Positions 37,448-46,370 of a stretch of DNA of 64,000 bases are shown here, piece by piece. This DNA is from Opitutia bacterium (GTDB lineage Bacteria; Verrucomicrobiota; Verrucomicrobiia; Opitutales; Opitutaceae): the NCBI GenBank assembly GCA_016217545.1, contig JACRHT010000016.1:744001-808000 (forward strand), written 5' to 3'. The notes under the pieces are model-generated. The model saw only the letters and a list, made by a program, of their open reading frames with translations. It did no database searches and was not told where the DNA came from. How positions within the stretch are numbered: the stretch's first letter is position 1; each line of letters opens with the position of its first letter. Position numbers and translations under genes: made by a program.

Positions 37448-37461
37448 GGTAACGATTTGCC
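37448..37461. promoter_or_regulatory. Candidate pectin-regulon LacI operator, site 3
   Basis: GGTAACGATTTGCC; its reverse complement matches site 2 at 12 of 14 positions. It lies between the divergent lacI gene (85 bp) and the GH63-like gene (63 bp), so it could serve both. Confidence 0.6.
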
Positions 37462-37523
37462 TTCCGGCACCCTTTTCGCGATCCATACCGCCGACTAGGA
37501 GCGTGCACCCCTTCCCTGCCGCC

Positions 37524-40277
37524 GTGAATCGCCGCGAATTCATCCGCAACACGTCGCTCCTCGCCTCCGCTCTCGTGCTGCGCGCGCGAGGCTCGACCGC
37601 GATCACCGCCAGCGCCAGCCCAGACCTGCTCGACGGCCTGAGCGATCACGGCGACCTGCGCCTGCCGGCGTGGGGACCTTACACGAAGCACCTCGCCGGC
37701 ATCTCGCACCTGCCCGATCCGTCCAGTGGCCTGCGCTTCGATCTCTCCGTGTTCCCCGGTCTTTATCGCCGCCGCCAACCGGTCCCGATGGTCACCTACG
37801 ACTCCGGTTTCCAGCCTTGGAGCGCCGCCCCGGACCTTTCGCACTACACGTTGAGATATCCGCTCGGAGGGCTCGAAGAGTTCTACGTCGATGTCGCTTT
37901 TCGTCAGGAAGCCGGCGGCACCGCGATCCGCGCGCACCTCGTCAACGACACCATGGAGCCGCAGCAACTCTCGCTACATTTCCTCGCCTCGATCCATTTT
38001 CCCGAAGCCGGTCCGTATCGCCAGCCGCCGCTCCGCGCCGCGAGCGTTTCACTGCCGGAAGGCGCCGAATGGATCGATGGCTCGAACTATCGATCGCTCA
38101 CCCTCGATGAGGAGGCCCCGCAGCGGCACTTGCCGGACAACGCCGAGATCTGGGGCGAAGTTCGGCGCGATGGCTGCGTCAACGGCGTCGCGCTGGCCGG
38201 CGGGTTCGGTCGGAAAACCGGACAGCACGTCCGCTACGCGCGGCCCGCGAATTTCTCGCCGGCGGACACGGTGGCGTTGCTCCGCTATCGCTCCGCCTCC
38301 GGCGCGCGCACGCACCTCCGCTGCGCAGGGCTCTACGCCGCCGATCTCGCGCTCGACGGCGACGGTTCGTTCCGGATGGCCGAGATTCCGCTTGGCGATC
38401 CGGCGGCGACGGAATTCGCGCTCGAAGTCACTGCCGGCAGCGAGGTCGAAATCGACGGCTTCGCGTTGGTCCACGCGAACAACAAGGTCGGCGTGGCGTT
38501 CCATGTGCCGCCGCTCGACTACCGCCCGCAAGTGACGGCGCTCGACTCGTCGTCGCTCGCCCTCGCCTACGGGGCAGCTCCCGGCGTTTACGGACTCGCG
38601 TGGGAATCGGCCGACTCCGAGGTGCGCGAGTGGCTGGCCGACCGCATCGAATACGACTTCCCGCTCTACACGCACGAGCACGTGAAGCGTCGGTTCGAAC
38701 TCGGAGGCGAACGCCACTACACGAACGTCTTCGTGCGTCCGCTTTTCCTCGCCCCCGGCGAGCGGCGCCAATTCTCCGCGTTCGCCTGCCACGAAGCGGA
38801 TCTCGCCGGGGTTCGCGCAAAACTGGCCGAGTTCGCCGCGAGACCTCATGGCGACCGCGTCGCCGCTCTTTCTGCTGTGCCGCCGCACACCGCGGCCGGG
38901 CGCGTTTTCGCCTACGGCATCGAACGCCTCGCCGCGACCGTGGCGACGAACGTCGTCTATCCCGTGCGTCGCCGCGGAAAATTCATCCGGCACTACACGC
39001 CGGGCCGCTGGTGGGATTCGCTCTACACGTGGGACTCGGGTTTCATCGGTCTCGGCCTGCTCGAGCTCGATCCCGCCCGCTCGGTCGACAATCTCGCCGC
39101 CTATCTCTCGCGCGCGGACGAGGACGCGGCCTTCACCTTTCACGGCAGTCCCGTCCCGGTGCAGATCTACCAACTGCACGCGCTGTGGAACCGCACGCAG
39201 GACACCGCGCTGCTCCGCCGTTTCTTCGCGCCCGCGCGCCGCATGCATCGTTTCCTCGCCGGCCGCAGCGAAGGCTCCACCACGCGCAACCTCGACTCCG
39301 GCCTGCTGCGCACGTGGGACTATTTCTACAACTCCGGCGGCTGGGACGACTATCCCCCGCAGAAATTCATCCGCGGCACGCCCCTGACCGCGAGCACGAC
39401 GCCTGTCGTCAACACCGCGCACGCGATCCGCACCGCGAAGATTCTCCGCAGCCTCGCCCCGCTGCTCGACGAGCCTGCCGCCGAATTCGACCGCGACATC
39501 GAGGAATTTTCCGCGGCGCTCCAGCAACACGCGTGGGACGCCGAGAGCGGTTGGTTCAGCTATGTGCGGCACGATGCCGGAGGCACGCCGCTCGGTCCGC
39601 TGCGACACGACAGTGGCGCGAATTTCAACCGCGGTCTCGACGGCATCTACCCTCTCGTCGCCGGCATCTGCACGGCCGAACAGCGTGCGCTCTTCCTTGG
39701 TCGCCTGCGCGACCGCCGAGTATTCTGGACCGATGTCGGCCTCACCACCGTGGACCAAAGCGCTCCCTACTACCGCGACGACGGCTACTGGAACGGCACG
39801 GTGTGGTTCCCGCACCAGTGGTTTTTCTGGAAAACCCTGCTCGACCTCGGCGAAGGCGACTTCGCCTGGCAGGTCGCGGAGACCGCGCTCCGCACGTGGG
39901 AACGCGAAGTGCGCGCGACCGGTTGCTGCTTCGAGCATTTCATCGTGAAGAGCGGCCGCGGCGCCGGCTGGCATCAATTCGCCGGGCTCACGCCGCCACT
40001 GCTCAGCTGGTTCGCCGCCTATTTCCGCCCCGGCACGGTGACCGGCGGACACGATTGCCTGATCCTCGAGCAACACACGACCGCCGACCGCATCCGGGCC
40101 CGACTTCGTTTCCCGACGGGCAACACCATGGCTCCGGTCGTGCTCGCGGTGGTCGATGCCGCCGCCGAATCCGCGCGCTGGAACGGCTCGCGCGTGTCAG
40201 CGCGGCCACGCGCAGCCGGCACGCTCGAGATCACCCTGCCACCCGGCGTCGGCGAGGGCATTCTCGAGATCGGCTGA
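37524..40277 (+). CDS. Exported GH63-like (alpha/alpha)6-barrel glycosidase
   Basis: A 917-aa protein with a twin-arginine-like leader VNRREFIRNTSLLASALVL. The N-terminal half (about 40-420) is beta-rich. From about residue 440 a six-hairpin barrel shows GRWWDSLYTWDSGFIGLGLL, where the GH63-type candidate acid Asp is 504, then DDGYWNGTVWFPHQW (752-766) and CCFEHF with candidate base Glu804. It resembles GH63/mannosylglycerate-hydrolase-like enzymes, but the substrate is unknown. GTG 37524 is chosen because it puts RR near the N-terminus; GTG 37503 is an alternative. It is divergent from lacI and may share the operator at 37448-37461. Confidence 0.72.
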   Translation: MNRREFIRNTSLLASALVLRARGSTAITASASPDLLDGLSDHGDLRLPAWGPYTKHLAGISHLPDPSSGLRFDLSVFPGLYRRRQPVPMVTYDSGFQPWSAAPDLSHYTLRYPLGGLEEFYVDVAFRQEAGGTAIRAHLVNDTMEPQQLSLHFLASIHFPEAGPYRQPPLRAASVSLPEGAEWIDGSNYRSLTLDEEAPQRHLPDNAEIWGEVRRDGCVNGVALAGGFGRKTGQHVRYARPANFSPADTVALLRYRSASGARTHLRCAGLYAADLALDGDGSFRMAEIPLGDPAATEFALEVTAGSEVEIDGFALVHANNKVGVAFHVPPLDYRPQVTALDSSSLALAYGAAPGVYGLAWESADSEVREWLADRIEYDFPLYTHEHVKRRFELGGERHYTNVFVRPLFLAPGERRQFSAFACHEADLAGVRAKLAEFAARPHGDRVAALSAVPPHTAAGRVFAYGIERLAATVATNVVYPVRRRGKFIRHYTPGRWWDSLYTWDSGFIGLGLLELDPARSVDNLAAYLSRADEDAAFTFHGSPVPVQIYQLHALWNRTQDTALLRRFFAPARRMHRFLAGRSEGSTTRNLDSGLLRTWDYFYNSGGWDDYPPQKFIRGTPLTASTTPVVNTAHAIRTAKILRSLAPLLDEPAAEFDRDIEEFSAALQQHAWDAESGWFSYVRHDAGGTPLGPLRHDSGANFNRGLDGIYPLVAGICTAEQRALFLGRLRDRRVFWTDVGLTTVDQSAPYYRDDGYWNGTVWFPHQWFFWKTLLDLGEGDFAWQVAETALRTWEREVRATGCCFEHFIVKSGRGAGWHQFAGLTPPLLSWFAAYFRPGTVTGGHDCLILEQHTTADRIRARLRFPTGNTMAPVVLAVVDAAAESARWNGSRVSARPRAAGTLEITLPPGVGEGILEIG

Positions 40278-40358
40278 GTGGTCGCTCCACTCTCGCGCCT
40301 ACACGTTCCAAAACGCTCGCCGCATGGCCGCGCCGCCGCTAGATCTTGTCCCGCTCGC

Positions 40359-41696
40359 ATGCGCCCGCGATCACCGCTCCTCCTTCTCGCGTCGCTCGGC
40401 GCAGTTCTGAGCCTCGCGCGCGGCGCACTGCCCGCCTTCCCCGGCGCGGAGGGATTTGGGACGGAGACTCCCGGCGGCCGGGGCGGCAAGGTCATGGCGG
40501 TCACCACGCTCGCCGCCGAGGGCCCCGGCAGTCTTGCTGCCGCGCTGCGCACGAAAGGTCCGCGCATCGTCGTGTTTCGCGTCGGTGGCACGATCCGCCT
40601 CGCGCGCGATCTCAATCTCGACGAACCGTTCGCCACCATCGCCGGCCAGACCGCGCCCGGCGACGGCATTTGCATCCGCGGCGGCGCGCTCCGCATCCGC
40701 ACGCATGACGTCGTTGTGCGCCATCTCCGCTTCCGCGTCGGCGACGATCTCGCGGGCCCCGATCCCGACAACCGCGACGGCGTCGGCATCGGCAATCCGC
40801 GTGAACCGGTCCATCATGTCGTGCTCGACCATTGCTCAGTCAGCTGGGCGATCGACGAGAACGTTTCCCTCTGGCACCCCTGCCACGACATCACCGTGCA
40901 ATGGTGTCTGATCACCGAGGCGCTCGCGCACAGCCTGCACCCGAAAGGCGCACACGGCATGGGGCTGCTCGTCGGCGATCACGCGCAACGCGTCTCGGTT
41001 CACCACAATCTTTTCGCCCACAACCAGGACCGCAATCCGCTCCTGAAAGGCGACACCTCCGCCGAAGTCGTCAACAACGTCGTCTACAACTGGCGCTGGT
41101 TCGCCACCGGTCTCACCGATCGCGAGGGCAGCGGCCCGCAGCGCGCCGACATCGTGGGCAACACCTACCTGCCCGGCCCGCAGACGCACAACCGCTTCGG
41201 CGTCGGCCTTGAGAAGACAATCCGGCCCGGCTCCGCGGTTTTCCTGCGCGACAACACCGTCGAAGGCGCGCCGTTCGACGCCGCACCCGACGATGAGTGG
41301 AAAGTCGCCGTCTCGCGCGCACCGTTTCGCGACCGCTCCGCCACGCCCACCGTGCCCGGGAGCGGCCTCACGGCCCAGTCCGCAGCGGACGCATTGCCGC
41401 AAGTTCTCGCGCAAGCGGGCGCCGTGCTTCCGCGCCGCGACGTCGTTGACGCGCGCATCGTCGCTTCGGTGCGCGAGCGCACCGGGCACACGATCAATTC
41501 GACCCGCGCCGTCGGCGGCTGGCCGGTCTACCGCTCCGCGCCGCCTCCGGCCGACGCGGACGGCGACGGCATGCCCGACGCGTGGGAGCAGGCCCACGGC
41601 CTCGATCCGCACGACGCGCGCGATGCTTCCGCCGCCGCGCCCGACGGTTTCACCTGGATCGAGTGCTACCTCGCCTCCATCGGCCTCACCGACTGA
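40359..41696 (+). CDS. Pectate lyase-like protein with C-terminal calcium-binding repeat
   Basis: A 445-aa exported protein: signal LLLLASLGAVLSLARGALPA, then the polysaccharide-lyase 1-like beta-helix opening AFPGAEGFGTETPGGRGG (about 26-43). IVVFRVGGTIRL, VVRHLRFRVGDD, VVLDHCSVSWAIDENVSLWH and VSVHHNLFAHNQDRNPLLKG are blocks seen in bacterial pectate-lyase-like proteins. The C-terminal ADADGDGMPDAWEQAHGLDP is a type III thrombospondin/dockerin-like calcium loop. It would cleave de-esterified pectin by beta-elimination. ATG 40359 gives the signal. It follows the GH63-like gene by 81 bp and converges on xylB. Confidence 0.85.
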   Translation: MRPRSPLLLLASLGAVLSLARGALPAFPGAEGFGTETPGGRGGKVMAVTTLAAEGPGSLAAALRTKGPRIVVFRVGGTIRLARDLNLDEPFATIAGQTAPGDGICIRGGALRIRTHDVVVRHLRFRVGDDLAGPDPDNRDGVGIGNPREPVHHVVLDHCSVSWAIDENVSLWHPCHDITVQWCLITEALAHSLHPKGAHGMGLLVGDHAQRVSVHHNLFAHNQDRNPLLKGDTSAEVVNNVVYNWRWFATGLTDREGSGPQRADIVGNTYLPGPQTHNRFGVGLEKTIRPGSAVFLRDNTVEGAPFDAAPDDEWKVAVSRAPFRDRSATPTVPGSGLTAQSAADALPQVLAQAGAVLPRRDVVDARIVASVRERTGHTINSTRAVGGWPVYRSAPPPADADGDGMPDAWEQAHGLDPHDARDASAAAPDGFTWIECYLASIGLTD

Positions 41697-41711
41697 GCGG
41701 CGGCGCGCGCC

Positions 41712-43205
41712 TCAGCCGAAGTGCGGCCGCATCGTCACGCCAAGTGCGTTTTGCTTGGCTTGCAGCGAGCGGTAGAGTTTTGCCCGCGCCTTGTCCGGCA
41801 CGCAACGGCTCGACTCGTCGAGCGCCACCGCGCGCGCGCACAACGCGGCGAGGTCGCTTTTCTCGCCGCGTCGACCCGCATCGCACCACGCCGCTTGCAG
41901 CGCACCGCCGAGCGCCGCGCCCTCGTCTTCGACCATCTTGACCACGGGAACACCGAACACATCCGCCATGATCTGCCGCCACGTCGCGGACTTCGCGCCG
42001 CCGCCGGTGAGGCGGATTTCGCGCGGCTTGATGCCGAGCTCACCGAGGCGCTGCAAGCCGTAGTTCATGCCCATTGTCACGCCCTCCATCGCCGCGCGCA
42101 TCAGGTGGCCGGGCGTCGTGTTGTGCCGCGTGATTCCGAAAAGCACGCCGCGACCGTGCGGCAGGTTCGGTGTCCGCTCGCCGTCGAAATACGGCAGCAG
42201 CAGCAAACCGTCCGCGCCCGCCGCCGTGGCTGCGACCGCCGATTCCATCGCGGCATGATCCGCGCCGAAGAGTTGCCGCATCTGCTCCGTCACCAGTGTG
42301 ACATTCATCGTGCACAGCAACGGCATCCAGCCGCCCGTCGATGAACAGAACGCCGCGATCTCGCCCTGCGGGTCGACGACCGGCTGCTTCGCGAACGCGT
42401 AAATGGTGCCGCTCGTGCCGAAGGACGCCGTCACGACGCCCGGCGCAACGTTGCCTGTGCCGATCGCTCCCATCATGTTGTCACCGCCGCCGGCGGAAAC
42501 CACGACGTCCGCGCCGAAGCCCCAGCGCCTTGCCAGTTCCGGCTTCAGTGTGCCGGCGGCCGCGCGCGAATCGGAGATCGGCGGCAGGCAGTCGATCAGT
42601 TTGCGATCGATCGCCGCGCAGACTTTGGCTGACCAACGGCGCCGACGGACATCGAACAGCGCCGTGCCAGACGCGTCGCCGGCCTCCATGAAGTATTGGC
42701 CGGTCAGGTGGAAATTCAGGAAATCGTGCGGCAGCAGCACGTGACGCAGCTTTTTGAAATTCGCGGGCTCATGACGCTTCAGCCAAAGAATCTTGCCCGC
42801 GGTGTAGCCCGGTAGGAACGGCAAGCCGGTCTCGCGAATGACGGCCTTCACGCCACCGAGCTTCTTCGTCAGCCACGCGCACTCGGGGGCAGTCGAGGTG
42901 TCGCACCAGAGCTTCGCGGGACGGATGACCGCGCCGTGCTCGTCGAGCGGAACGAAACCGTGCTGTTGGCCCGAGATGCCGATGCCGCGCACGCGCGAGG
43001 CGTCGATCTTCGCCGCCACAGCGCCGATGACGCTCTCCATCGCCGCCGCCCATTCCTGCGGGTGCTGTTCCATGTGGCCGGGCGGCAGGCCGGCGATGAG
43101 GTGGTGGGGCGCGCGGGCGTCCGCGATCACGCGTCCGGTTGTGAGGTCGAGCGCCACGCACTTCGTGCTCTGCGTGCCGCTATCGATGCCAAGGTAGATG
43201 CTCAT
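41712..43205 (-). CDS. xylB: Xylulokinase
   Basis: A 497-aa FGGY-family kinase that phosphorylates D-xylulose. The N-terminus MSIYLGIDSGTQSTKCVALD (1-20) is the phosphate-binding strand-loop, and SAGGGDNMMGAIGTG (237-251) places the catalytic base Asp at 242. RLTGGGAKSATWRQIMADVF is the FGGY signature 2 type. Length and motifs match E. coli XylB (484 aa). It is transcribed toward the pectate lyase gene and is separated from the second lacI by a 184-bp region with an inverted repeat (43240-43377). It works with XylA at 44634 to feed xylose into the pentose phosphate pathway. Confidence 0.94.
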   Translation of the reverse strand: MSIYLGIDSGTQSTKCVALDLTTGRVIADARAPHHLIAGLPPGHMEQHPQEWAAAMESVIGAVAAKIDASRVRGIGISGQQHGFVPLDEHGAVIRPAKLWCDTSTAPECAWLTKKLGGVKAVIRETGLPFLPGYTAGKILWLKRHEPANFKKLRHVLLPHDFLNFHLTGQYFMEAGDASGTALFDVRRRRWSAKVCAAIDRKLIDCLPPISDSRAAAGTLKPELARRWGFGADVVVSAGGGDNMMGAIGTGNVAPGVVTASFGTSGTIYAFAKQPVVDPQGEIAAFCSSTGGWMPLLCTMNVTLVTEQMRQLFGADHAAMESAVAATAAGADGLLLLPYFDGERTPNLPHGRGVLFGITRHNTTPGHLMRAAMEGVTMGMNYGLQRLGELGIKPREIRLTGGGAKSATWRQIMADVFGVPVVKMVEDEGAALGGALQAAWCDAGRRGEKSDLAALCARAVALDESSRCVPDKARAKLYRSLQAKQNALGVTMRPHFG

Positions 43206-43239
43206 GGGAAAAATTTCAGACTCGAGGAAATGAAGGAGA

Positions 43240-43377
43240 AACCACGAAACACTCTAAACACACGAAAAGCAGGCCGAAGCTAAGTCATCGCTCGCGACCA
43301 CAGCCCCCCGCTTGACGAATCGCTCTCCAGTTTATTCAGCTCCTCTCCTTTCGTGTGTTTCGTGTTTTTCGTGGTTG
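43240..43377. repeat. Inverted repeat of CACGAAA-type
   Basis: AACCACGAAACAC at 43240-43252, continuing to CACACGAAAAG near 43269, is mirrored by TTTCGTGTGTTTCG... to CGTGGTT at 43349-43376, about 25 of 29 positions matching. It occupies most of the 184-bp gap between xylB and the second lacI gene. The style matches CACGAAA-rich repeats dispersed between genes; no gene is predicted in this gap. Confidence 0.65.
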
Positions 43378-43389
43378 TCGGAAATCCGA

Positions 43390-44475
43390 TCAGCGCCGCG
43401 CCGGGATCGGGCACGATGCGCCGTCGAACCACGTGCCTTCAACGAAGGTCGTCGTCGGAATCGAAGGCACGCCGAATTTGTTGTGGTGGAGCTGGCCGGC
43501 GAGGATTTCGACCGCAAGCGCGCCCACCGTCTCGTAGTTCTGGCGCACGCCGGCGACTCTGCCGTCGAAGCTGTCGAGAAACACGTCGACGAGCGCCACG
43601 TCGCGGGGCACGCGGAGCTTCATCGCCGCCAGGCACGGCTGCACGAACGAGGCCTTCGCGATGATCACCTCGGGCTGATGGCGCTCATACCATTCCTGGA
43701 AACGATCGAGCGGCGCGACGACGTCGGTCTTGGACTCGTTCATCCAATCCTCGATCGGCTCCGCGTCGGGGAACAGCAACATCGGCACGCGATCGCGCGT
43801 CGGCAAATTCGCCTGCTCGCAGAGGAATCCGGCCGACCACAGGTGATCGACGCTGTAGTTCCATCCGCGGTGCATCACGAAGCCGATGCGCCGGTAACCC
43901 GCCGCGATCACCCGCTGCATGGCGAGGCGGATGATGCTGCACTGGTCGTTCGTGACGTTGTGCAGCTCGGGCTTGTGCGGGAAATAGTCGATCTTCACCG
44001 CGCTGAACCGCTGCCACTCGAAGTGGATCGAGTCGTCCGCCTCGCGCTGGTGGGAGGCGATGATCACGCCGTTGATGCCGCGCGCGGCGAGGATGCCGCT
44101 GAGCCGACCGTGCGTCAGCCCGGGCTCGCGCATCCAGAAATGCTCCAGCTTGTAGCCGAGTTCCTCGGCCTTGGCGCGCGCGCCCTCGTAGAAATTCGGG
44201 TGCGCCGTCACCTTCTTCCAGCCCCACGCCGAGTCCCAGTTCGTGACGTAAGCCAGCGTCGACGGCGAGCGTCGCTCCATGTTGCGGCCGCGATAGGCGA
44301 CGAGCGCGCGCAGCAACGGATCGGGCGTGTAGCCCATCTTGCGAGCGAGGTCCTGCAAGCGCTCGCGCGTCTCCAACGGCAGGCGCGGATGGTTGCGGAG
44401 CGCGAGCGAAACGGTGGTGACGTGCACCCCCGCGGCTTTCGCGACGTCAGCGAGCGTGGTGCGGCGATCGTTCAT
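43390..44475 (-). CDS. LacI-family transcriptional regulator, xylan locus
   Basis: A 361-aa LacI regulator. [20 protein letters not shown] (1-20) starts the HTH, followed by [20 protein letters not shown] and the hinge [15 protein letters not shown]. The effector domain has [20 protein letters not shown] and [20 protein letters not shown], the latter matching the LacI dimer region. It is divergent from xylA with a 158-bp shared region holding CTAATGTTAG (44541-44550). The likely effector is xylose, xylulose or a xylo-oligomer, by context. ATG 44475 puts the HTH at the N-terminus. Confidence 0.92.
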   Translation of the reverse strand: MNDRRTTLADVAKAAGVHVTTVSLALRNHPRLPLETRERLQDLARKMGYTPDPLLRALVAYRGRNMERRSPSTLAYVTNWDSAWGWKKVTAHPNFYEGARAKAEELGYKLEHFWMREPGLTHGRLSGILAARGINGVIIASHQREADDSIHFEWQRFSAVKIDYFPHKPELHNVTNDQCSIIRLAMQRVIAAGYRRIGFVMHRGWNYSVDHLWSAGFLCEQANLPTRDRVPMLLFPDAEPIEDWMNESKTDVVAPLDRFQEWYERHQPEVIIAKASFVQPCLAAMKLRVPRDVALVDVFLDSFDGRVAGVRQNYETVGALAVEILAGQLHHNKFGVPSIPTTTFVEGTWFDGASCPIPARR

Positions 44476-44540
44476 GGGGTGCGGGGTGCAGCGGCTTGTC
44501 TCTCGCGCGAGCGCACACCGCGCGCAAGCTCTCCTCAAGT

Positions 44541-44550
44541 CTAATGTTAG
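44541..44550. promoter_or_regulatory. Candidate xylan-regulon operator, site 1
   Basis: CTAATGTTAG, an imperfect palindrome (CTAA...TTAG), lies between lacI and xylA. The 11-bp TCTAATGTTAG around it recurs at 46224-46234, ahead of the transporter operon. Confidence 0.62.
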
Positions 44551-44633
44551 TTCCGACGGGCGATTGTGCAACGACGCGACTCGCGGAAATCTCGTCGGCG
44601 TCATTCACCTGCTGTAATCGATCTCTTTCTGCC

Positions 44634-45962
44634 ATGAAGAAGACCCCTGAACATTTCCGCGGCATCGGCCGCATCCCGTATGAAGGCCCGCGCTCGGGCA
44701 CTGCGCTTGCGTTCAAGCACTACGACCCCACCGAACGCGTCGATGGCAAAACCCTGAAGGAGCACCTGCGTTTCTCCATCGCCTACTGGCATGCGTTCCG
44801 CGGCGTGGGCTCGGATCCGTTCGGTCCCGGCACCATCGTGCGCCCGTGGGAGAGCGGCAAGGATCCCGTCTCCATCGCGAAGGTCCGCATGGACGCGGCG
44901 TTCGAGTTCTTCACCAAGATCGAGTCGCCGTTCTGGTGCTTCCACGACCGAGACATCGCGCCCGAGGGCCGCTCACTCGCCGAATCGAACCGCCACCTCG
45001 ACAAGCTCGTCGCGCACGCCCAGCAGCTCCAGAAAGCCACCGGCGTGAAGCTCCTGTGGGGCACCGCCAATCTCTTCTCGAACCCGCGCTACATGTGCGG
45101 CGCCGCGACCAACCCCGACGCCCACGTCTTCGCCTACGCCGCCGCGCAAGTGAAGAAGGCGCTCGAAATCACCAAGGAACTCGGCGGCGAAAACTACGTC
45201 TTCTGGGGCGGCCGCGAAGGCTACGAGACCCTCCTCAACACAAACCTGAAGCGCGAACAAGATCACCTCGCGCGCTTCATGCACATGGCCGTGGACTACG
45301 CGAAGGCCATCGGCTTCAAGGGCCAGTTCCTCATCGAGCCGAAGCCGAAGGAGCCCACGAAGCACCAATACGACTTCGACGTCGCCAGCGGCATCGCCTT
45401 CCTCCGCACCTACGGCCTCGAAAAACACTTCAAATTCAACATCGAGACCAACCACGCCACGCTCGCCGGCCACTCGTTCCAGCACGAGATCGAGGTCGCC
45501 GCCGCCGCCGGCATGCTCGGATCCATCGACGCCAACACCGGCGACCAGCTCCTCGGCTGGGACACCGATCAGTTCAACACCGACGTCCGCGAGCTCACGC
45601 TTGCGATGGTCTCGATCCTCAAGGCCGGCGGCCTCGGCACCGGCGGCTTCAACTTCGACGCCAAGCTCCGCCGTCCCTCCATCGATCCCGAGGACCTTTT
45701 CCTCGCCCACATCGGCGGCATGGACGCCTACGCGCTGGCCTTCAAGGTCGCGCGACGCATCCTCGCCGACGGCAAGTTCGAGCGCTTCGTCGCCGACCGC
45801 TACTCGTCCTTCGACAGCGACTACGGTCGCGACATCGAGAAGGGCAAAGCGACCTTCCAGTCGCTCGAGAAACTCGTTCTCACCAAACTCGGCGAGCCCA
45901 CGCCTCGCTCCGGCAAGCAGGAACATCTCGAGAACCTCCTGATGCAGTATCTGCACGGCTGA
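44634..45962 (+). CDS. xylA: Xylose isomerase
   Basis: A 442-aa class II xylose isomerase interconverting D-xylose and D-xylulose. [13 protein letters not shown] (100-112) carries catalytic His104 and Asp107; [14 protein letters not shown] and [19 protein letters not shown] hold metal-ligand residues. MKKTPEHF with ATG 44634 is the expected start, replacing a longer upstream frame. It shares its 5' region with lacI and is followed by a terminator at 45997. With XylB it feeds xylose released by the GH8, GH67 and GH43 enzymes downstream into the pentose phosphate pathway. Confidence 0.97.
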   Translation: MKKTPEHFRGIGRIPYEGPRSGTALAFKHYDPTERVDGKTLKEHLRFSIAYWHAFRGVGSDPFGPGTIVRPWESGKDPVSIAKVRMDAAFEFFTKIESPFWCFHDRDIAPEGRSLAESNRHLDKLVAHAQQLQKATGVKLLWGTANLFSNPRYMCGAATNPDAHVFAYAAAQVKKALEITKELGGENYVFWGGREGYETLLNTNLKREQDHLARFMHMAVDYAKAIGFKGQFLIEPKPKEPTKHQYDFDVASGIAFLRTYGLEKHFKFNIETNHATLAGHSFQHEIEVAAAAGMLGSIDANTGDQLLGWDTDQFNTDVRELTLAMVSILKAGGLGTGGFNFDAKLRRPSIDPEDLFLAHIGGMDAYALAFKVARRILADGKFERFVADRYSSFDSDYGRDIEKGKATFQSLEKLVLTKLGEPTPRSGKQEHLENLLMQYLHG

Positions 45963-45996
45963 GCGCTCGCCACCGCACTCGGCTCCGCCCTTTTCG

Positions 45997-46030
45997 AAAC
46001 GCGCGCCTCGGCGCGCGTTTTTGCTTTTTT
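45997..46030 (+). terminator. Rho-independent terminator of xylA
   Basis: AAACGCGCGC (45997-46006) pairs with GCGCGCGTTT (46011-46020) and is followed by TTGCTTTTTT. It lies 35 bp after the xylA stop. Confidence 0.85.
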
Positions 46031-46224
46031 CGCTCTCCCGCGCGGCGGTTTCGTCAACAACGTCAGGGGCCGCAAAAATCGCGAAATTCCAGAGCGCGCT
46101 TTCCCCAATCCGCTTCATCCCACGACGCACCCGCGCCGTTTCCTGCGCGTCCACGCCGTCAGCCTGCCGTAGCGCTCGCACCCTGTTTTCAACCGCCACC
46201 GAAGGCGGCGAGACGGCGCTGGCT

Positions 46225-46234
46225 CTAATGTTAG
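46225..46234. promoter_or_regulatory. Candidate xylan-regulon operator, site 2
   Basis: Second exact copy of CTAATGTTAG, here followed by CGTCCAC, 137 bp upstream of the transporter gene. Confidence 0.6.
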
Positions 46235-46370
46235 CGTCCACTGGAAGTTGCGCGCCCGGCGCGGGGCTTGAAGCTCGCTTCCGCTCGTTCATGCTGCCCC
46301 CTGTTTCCGGCGTCGCACAGGCTGCCGCTCCCCACCCCGCTGTTCGTTCTTCGCGCCGCCACCCCACCCC

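Larger units (their letters stand above)
45963..46370 (+). promoter_or_regulatory. 408-bp region between xylA and the transporter operon: terminator, then operator
   Basis: This gap first holds the xylA terminator (45997-46030), then the candidate operator TCTAATGTTAG (46224-46234) 137 bp before the transporter start. Open frames across the region look like GC-driven artefacts. I see no RNA gene in it. The separate operator implies the transporter/GH8/GH67/GH43 operon has its own promoter. Confidence 0.6.

Noticed and set aside
38049-40076. Minus-strand open frame of 675 codons over the GH63-like gene
   Set aside because: Antisense shadow; Glu/Val/Arg-rich with no motif.
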